Assembly (NCBI GenBank): GCA_036872755.1
Contig: JAVHNS010000005.1
Coordinates: 434,001 to 498,000 of the forward strand
DNA: 64,000 nucleotides
Source: Orbilia blumenaviensis
Lineage: Eukaryota > Ascomycota > Orbiliomycetes > Orbiliales > Orbiliaceae
Reading direction: 5' to 3'
A model generated the notes under the pieces. That model searched no databases. It saw only the letters and a program-made list of their open reading frames with translations, and had not been told where the DNA came from. Made by a program: the position numbers and the translations under genes. Shown in pieces: positions 58,556-64,000 of this stretch (position 1 is its first letter; each line of letters begins with the position of its first letter).

Positions 58556-59730
58556 CCAATTGCAATTGCAATTGCTGGTTATACATAATTATAACCCCCA
58601 ATCATACATACAGCGGCATCCACCTCCCGAGACACCGCCCGCCATCTATTATTACTATTATATCTCGCTCTCGCTCTGGCCCTCGCTCTTTCTCTCTCGA
58701 TCTCGAGTCGCCCTCGTTCCTGTTCCCCTTTCGACTTGCGTGTTCGAATTTCTCTCCGCATTTCCACGCTGTCGCTTGTATCCTCAATTCCACCCCCCCT
58801 CGAACAAAGGTGAAACTGAAACCGCAACCTGTGCTTTTCTGCAGCGGGTTTGCATCTGCCTTACGGTTGTTTCCAAGTCACTCGCAACATAGTATATCTC
58901 ACGCCAACTATTTCCCTATCTGCCTTCTTTTTCGTTTTTTCGTTTTTCGTTTTTCGTTTTTATTTTTTTTCCCCAGTCGAGTCGGATTGTTCTTGTTCGC
59001 TGGCTCCGAAACCTATCATCCTCTCTCGGGCTTTGACCAGTCACATCCCGAGTATTTTGTCTCTCTCTCCCTCAACCTGTCGTAATCATCCTTACCCGGA
59101 CGGACGGACGGATCCGAACCTCTCTTGAAGCACAGTCGCACCAGCTCTCTGGCTCCCCTCTCTGCACGTCATCGTCGGTCGGTTCTGGCCCTCGCAGCTA
59201 GCTTATAAGACAAAGGTCGACTTTTTGTGTCGGGTAGCCACGAGGTCTTTTTTATTTTATTTTTCTTATATCTTTTTTTCGGGCATTCTCCCTATTTATT
59301 TACATTACTACAACCTGCTTCACACATCCCGATCAGACTTCCCCGCGACCCTTGCAGCAACTGCGACCAGGAATATAAATAGGATTTTTACTTTTCGTTC
59401 TGGGATATTACATACACATCTGTCTATATATATCTACGACCTGTTGTTCCTGGATCTTTCTCTCTCTCTCGACTCTATTTCTTTCCGACACCCCGGAATT
59501 CCTTTTTTTGTTATTGTTGAAAGGAGGGGCCACGACATCTTGTTCTTAGGACCGGGTCGACTTTTCGCGACATACAGCCTTTATCTTAGCTTATATTATC
59601 TTACGTTACTCTACTTTATTTAACCCGCCGGCTCAACCTCGACCTTTCTTCTTCTTCTTCTTTTCCCTTTCAATTTTCTTTTCCTTCTTCTTCTTCTATC
59701 TCCACGTAAAACGTCTGACCCAGACGACAA

Positions 59731-61113
59731 ATGGCGACAAACCCGAGTTTGATGCGGGCGAGCAGCCAAGGTTCGACTGGGTCCGCAATACCTCAGAACA
59801 TAGGCGGCGGGATGCAGCAAAGAAGATATTCGAGATATTCCAAAAAACAGGACCGACCGTATCCCAAGGGCGATATCACAGTCGACATACAGCGGAGAGC
59901 ACAGGAGCTATTGTAGGTGCTTTCTTTCATTTTTTTTTTTTTTTTTTTTTTTTCTCCTCTTTTTTGTTTCCTTGCTGCCTTGTGATAGCTTCGGCTTTAA
60001 GATGGGTTCGATAACATGATAACAAGACGAGAAAAAAACCGCTCATACAATCTTTACCCTCGGTAAAGGCCAAAACAAAAATGCGGAAAATAAACGAAAC
60101 TTGTGAATACGATATGCTAACGTGTGGGTCTCTTTTGTTATTTTTTGTTTCGAAAATTTTGTAGGCGAGAAGCAGCGCAGAGATACGAGGGTTTCAATGC
60201 GGGAAATCTTGAGATAATAGCCGTCTCCTTCGAACATAAGACCTTCCAGGAATCGGCCAACAGCACCGACTACATCCGAAAGATCAAAAACAAACTTACG
60301 GAATGGCATTACCAAGATACTGTAAACCCGCCCCCGGCCCCCCTTAAAGATGCGAAGTCCTCGCCGAGCGCCCAGAAGAAAGGGTCGGATTCATCGAGCG
60401 GGCCTGTGAAGATTACGAACCAACGGCCGCCTTCCCGGGAGAAGTCGAAACAGCAACAAGGACAGCAGCAGCAGCAGCCGCAGTCAGTTCTAAGCTCGGC
60501 TTTTAAGGCTGGTGGTTCGCCGAAACCAAATAATGCGACACAGACGACTGGTGGTTCTCCGAACTTCAACTTTGCACCTGCAAGCCCCGGTGGGGGTAAT
60601 ACACAACCTGCTACTCCTCCTTTTGCACCATTCTCTCCGACTCTGAATAGTACATCCGGCGAGTTTGTCGGTCTCACGCATCCTTCCCTTCTCGACTCGT
60701 TAGATCTTAATGATCCGAATATTCGACAGCAGTGGATTTCTGCTCTTCGAGATAGCATAATCACCGACTATAGAGATACAATTTATGCCGAGGTCTACAC
60801 ATCACTCGGACCTAATGCTGGCTCTGGAATGCCTTCCCTGATGAACAGCCCTACCCGGAATGGTCCTATGGATTTCTCCATGATGGAAGTCGACCATAAC
60901 CAACACAATCACACCAACAATTCTGGACAAACGAACGGTAACGCGAATGGCGGATATGGAATGGATAATACTACAAGCTGGTATACGAGTTTTACTCCGC
61001 ACGCCGCCGCAGTGGGGAATCCATCGGCTGGAGGTGGATTATATCAACCAATTGGGACTGATGCGCAGTCGTTTAATCAACATATGGTTGGGAATTGGTA
61101 CAATCACCACTGA
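59731..61113 (+). CDS. KIX-like-domain protein (Mediator subunit 15-like?), 376 aa
   Basis: Two exons, 59731-59912 and 60165-61113; the 252-nt intron has a GTAGGT donor, a T23 tract, branch ATGCTAACGTG and acceptor TTTTGTAG. Total 1131 nt, 376 residues. Residues about 48-105 (DIQRRAQELLREAAQRYEGF, then NLEIIAVSFEHKTFQESANS and TDYIRKIKNKLTEWH) follow the KIX_2 pattern seen in Med15/Gal11-type coactivators: helix, L..IA..FE.K.F..A.S..DY.RKI..K. The rest is disordered: Gln-rich (KSKQQQGQQQQQPQS), Pro/Gly/Asn-rich, then a short helical block PNIRQQWISALRDSIITDYR. KIX domains bind acidic activation domains, so a transcription coactivator role is inferred. It is short for Med15, so it may be a separate family. 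Confidence 0.7.
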
Positions 61114-63595
61114 AGCTCCATCTTTTGACTCCTTTTTTTTTGCAACCTTCCGGGCGGAAGTTTGCTGATTATAATCACCTTGATATTGATTTATCTAGGT
61201 ATTCTACATCTTAGTTTAAGAACACCAGCGATCTATTACACTTCTTAACTACCTTTGTTAGAAGTATAACATTTTATGCACATGCAAACCCCCTCCTAAT
61301 TGACAACGCCATATTATTCCACCATCATTCGCATACTTCCAGCATATCCATTTTTTTCTACATTATTATATACTTTTTTTTTATATTTTTCAAACGGGGC
61401 TAGTTTTATGGGGAAACAGCGACACGTCCCGTTCCCCTCCCCAAGATACCCCGGATTTTTTGGTCCCATCCCCCGTATAATATAGCTACGCAGCGGTCCG
61501 AGGCGCGCGTGTACATACAAACAAACTCCTTCCCTTTTTTTTCTTATCTTTCTATTTTCTCAGGGCGTTGGAGGAAATCTGAATACTCTGTTATCTTTTT
61601 TTTTTTTTTTTTTTTTTTTTTTTCCTACCTTTTTTTTATCGCGGTATTTTACTAATATCTTTTCCCTGCTTGTTTTGCTGGTTTGAATTTGCGCTGCAAG
61701 GTATTGATGCTTTTTCTTATAACTGAACTATAACTTTTTTGTTTTTGCCCTACCATTCCATGTAATAGGTTGCGACGAATATCATGAAGGATATGGATAT
61801 CTGTCCTCACGGGTTTTCTTTTACTTTGATGAGTGTTTTTTTTTTATATTTCATTTTTACTTTTTAACAACAGTTCTTCCATACATACTTCCATTTTTTC
61901 CGTCCCAATTCGTTTCCTGTTCCGAATTTCCTGGTCTCCTTTTTCTTTTTTCTTATCTTTTTCCTTGACCTCGGTGGTTTCTGGCAGGCGTAACTAATTC
62001 TTTTCATATATTTTTTATCTTCCTGATCTTTCTTTTTTCCGAAGAAGATGTGTATTTCAAACGTGGGTTATTTACCGAAGGAAAGGGACTAGGACTTTAG
62101 GCTTCTTCCTCTGTCTTGTTCTGGCTTTGCCTCTAACTAGCTGCTGGTTTCCCCGTGGCTGTTCAATTAGCTGTGGGGACGATGGAAGGTAGGAAAGCTT
62201 TCCAACTGGATACCAAATACCGGATCAGATGGATGAAACTGGATTAAAGCAAGCAAGCAAGCCCAAGACTAGGACCACCTCCATACTAAAAAAAGAGAGG
62301 AGAGAGATATCAGATCATATCAAGCCGACTTGACGGATATACGTTGCTTGATTAAACATCTACATTGCATTGTACCGACCGATACGGGGGCGTCGACGTG
62401 CAGACCATGCAGTAATCGAATTCAGCAGCCCCCTCTCCATATGGCCATGTGAACAGATGCAAAGATGATACAGTAGTCTTAATCAATATTTGCCTCTCAT
62501 CCATCTGCATTGCATTCTGTCAAATAGATCGTGCAGATTAGGTATCTTCTAGTAGTTTAGTAGTATAGCAGTAGATAAATAATAAAAATAATATTTTTAA
62601 TCCCGCTGCCTCCGCTCCGCATCTCTCACATTCTGGCATCCGATAGGACGGTATTATAGCTACATACACAATACGTGCTTTCGTACGTGGACCCCAATTG
62701 CATTTGCCAAAAGGAAAAAAGCCACTGACCACCACTATCGACTCACCTCACTTCACCTCGCTCGCTCGCTCGTTCTCGTTCGTTCGGTTCGTATTCTTTT
62801 TGTTTTTTGTTTCCAAGCTCTGTGCAGGCGGCGGGCAGCAGGGCGCATTCGATTGGCTGGCAGGAAAGGAGGAGGCTGGTCCAACGAAAGGAAACGAACA
62901 ACAATCCACCAAGCCAAAACAATCGATTTCCGGCAAGGGACTGGTTTTTTCTCTCTCGCTTTTTTGGATGGATGGGGCCTAATAACAGCAATAGTATGGA
63001 CCAAACAGAACAGTCCCCGGGCCCAGAAGAAGCTGGTTTAGTTTAGTGCTTGTTGGTGCTGGTGGTTGGTTCCCATTCCCATTCATTTCATTCCCGTTGA
63101 CATTAACATCAACCTCCTTCTCTCTCTTGCACACTCCATCGTCAACATCATCAACAACAACAATTACAACTATTGAGTCCCTTTGACTGCTGTCTCATTT
63201 TTTAGGATTTTTTATTTACCGTTTTCTTCTTTCCTTTTTCCTGTTGCATAGCGTGTTCTCCCGTTTTTCTTCTTTTTCTTCTTCTTTTTTTTTTTTTTCC
63301 TTTTTCCCTCCCTTTTCCCTTTTGCTTTTCTTTAGGACGGAGGGATTCTGTTTACGCGACCAACGAGTGAAAGGAACGAACGAAGAGCAATAGAGAAAAC
63401 GATAAAAAAAAAGGGAGCAAGGGATAGAATATTTCCTTTTCATTCAAATCGGTCATTCGATCAATCAAGCGGAATTTCAATCCATCACGGGAATAATTTG
63501 TCCAAGGGGACCTTTTTCTTCAATTCCAATTGGTATTCTTATCGTTCCTTTGTGCTACGCGGGAGTAGCACCATAGAAGAACCATTCCTTCCCAA
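61114..63595. other. Intergenic interval, T/C-rich, upstream of BTB gene
   Basis: 3' UTR of the KIX-like gene, then DNA without coding signal. Contains T28 at about 61596-61623. The last 900 bases are CT-rich and probably form the promoter and 5' UTR of the BTB gene. Confidence 0.5.
61596..61623. repeat. Poly-T tract, about 28 nt
   Basis: Uninterrupted T run downstream of the KIX-like gene; the last of the homopolymer series. Confidence 0.95.
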
Positions 63596-64000
63596 ATGTC
63601 GTTCCAAGCGTACCACTCCCGTATGCCATCTTATGCAGAGTATGTTGAACCTCCCTCTTTATCTATTCTATCATATCTGGATATCGTTATCCGATATGCC
63701 CCTCCTGCCTTCCCTTTCATTCCTGAACTATACAATCCATTAGTTCGGTGTTGTTGTTGTTACTCGTACTAGTATTATCGTGTGATGATTGTTGGTATTA
63801 TTATCGACTTGGGTCAACTAACATTTCTTTCTCTCTCTTCTCTCCTCTTTCCAGCATCCTAAACTCGGAAGTTTTCAACTTCCTCATAGGTCCGTCGCGG
63901 ACCCGGTTCGGCATCCACAAATGCCTACTGGCCGCCCATTCCGATGTCCTAAAGCGCATCCTCGACAGCCACATGCGCGAAGCAACAACAAAGGAGATGG
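63596..64000 (+). CDS. BTB/POZ-domain protein, 5' end, cut by window edge
   Basis: Exon 1 is 63596-63639 (MSFQAYHSRMPSYA). A 215-nt intron follows, with donor GTATGT and acceptor CTCTTTCCAG. Exon 2 runs from 63855 to the window edge, in frame. Joined coding continues DILNSEVFNFLIGPSRTRFG, then IHKCLLAAHSDVLKRILDSH and MREATTKEM. The pattern F.IHK.LLAAHS.V....L is the core of the BTB/POZ fold, used for dimerisation and as a Cullin-3 adaptor surface. Fungal genomes hold many stand-alone BTB proteins of about 250-350 residues. The rest of the gene lies beyond the window, so any second domain is unknown. Confidence 0.85.

Larger units (their letters stand above)
50640..59730. other. 9.1-kb divergent intergenic region, homopolymer- and pyrimidine-rich
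   Basis: No coding region is supported on either strand. It holds homopolymers: T25 at 53645-53669, T24 at 54520-54543, T23 at 57549-57571, A28 at 58388-58415 and T24 at 58532-58555. Simple repeats include AATCA units at 51621-51646, (CAG)7 at 56121-56141, TTTTC units at 58075-58100 and TGACC units at 58115-58134. From about 56.7 to 59.7 kb the plus strand is strongly T/C-rich, as in long fungal 5' UTRs and promoters. It separates the transcription factor and the KIX-like gene, so it may hold large regulatory regions or long leaders for both. Confidence 0.6.

Noticed and set aside
1..64000. CRISPR arrays, bacterial operons, insertion sequences, rRNA genes
   Set aside because: None seen; gene structure and introns show nuclear fungal DNA.

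Overview
This window is nuclear DNA of a filamentous ascomycete (Pezizomycotina). The genes carry short introns (mostly 50-120 nt) with GTRNGT-like donors and CTAAC-type branch points. A complex I accessory subunit is present, which fission and budding yeasts lack. There is also a fungal NACHT-ankyrin-SPRY NLR, F-box-like family members and a C2H2 plus fungal-specific-domain transcription factor. I cannot fix the order; Orbiliomycetes or Pezizomycetes are only a guess. Exon models were assembled by hand. For each multi-exon gene the total coding length was checked to be a multiple of three with an open frame, which is good but not decisive evidence.

Layout. 0-0.8 kb: 5' end of dipeptidyl peptidase III (minus). 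0.8-4.1 kb: gene-poor, repeat-rich DNA with a broken small secreted peptide gene and a tRNA-like, SINE-like element. 4.2-6.7 kb: a small conserved protein and a GPI-type cysteine-rich surface protein. 7.4-13.7 kb: one nine-exon NLR gene of 1892 residues that looks like five unrelated reading frames until spliced. 14.6-18.4 kb: a small conserved protein, a MOSC-domain protein and a complex I ESSS-type subunit. 18.7-24.1 kb: three F-box-like genes on the same strand, with a strongly structured, pol III-like RNA element between the second and third. 25-26 kb: ribosomal protein uL6 (RPL9). 26.9-31 kb: a large DUF2235 hydrolase. 31.8-35.2 kb: two poorly known genes. 35.8-37.5 kb: V-ATPase subunit H. 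38.2-41.3 kb: SCY1-like pseudokinase. 43.3-44.2 kb: a secreted, Kex2-processed cysteine-rich protein. 45.3-46.7 kb: mitochondrial branched-chain aminotransferase. 47.3-50.6 kb: C2H2/fungal_trans transcription factor. 50.6-59.7 kb: a 9.1-kb divergent intergenic region full of pyrimidine-rich sequence and long homopolymers. 59.7-61.1 kb: a KIX-like-domain protein. 63.6 kb to the end: the start of a BTB/POZ protein.

Housekeeping genes (RPL9, VMA13, aminotransferase, complex I, SCY1, DPP3) alternate with fast-evolving accessory genes (NLR, F-box-like cluster, DUF2235 hydrolase, secreted cysteine-rich proteins). The accessory block from about 7 to 31 kb combines a candidate innate-immunity or heterokaryon-incompatibility NLR with F-box-like genes and a structured repeat-like RNA, so it is the most dynamic part. 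The best candidates for something undescribed are the multi-hairpin element at 22.2-22.5 kb, the tRNA-headed element at 2.7-2.9 kb and the broken secreted peptide gene with a 33-bp internal duplication at 1.9-2.2 kb.
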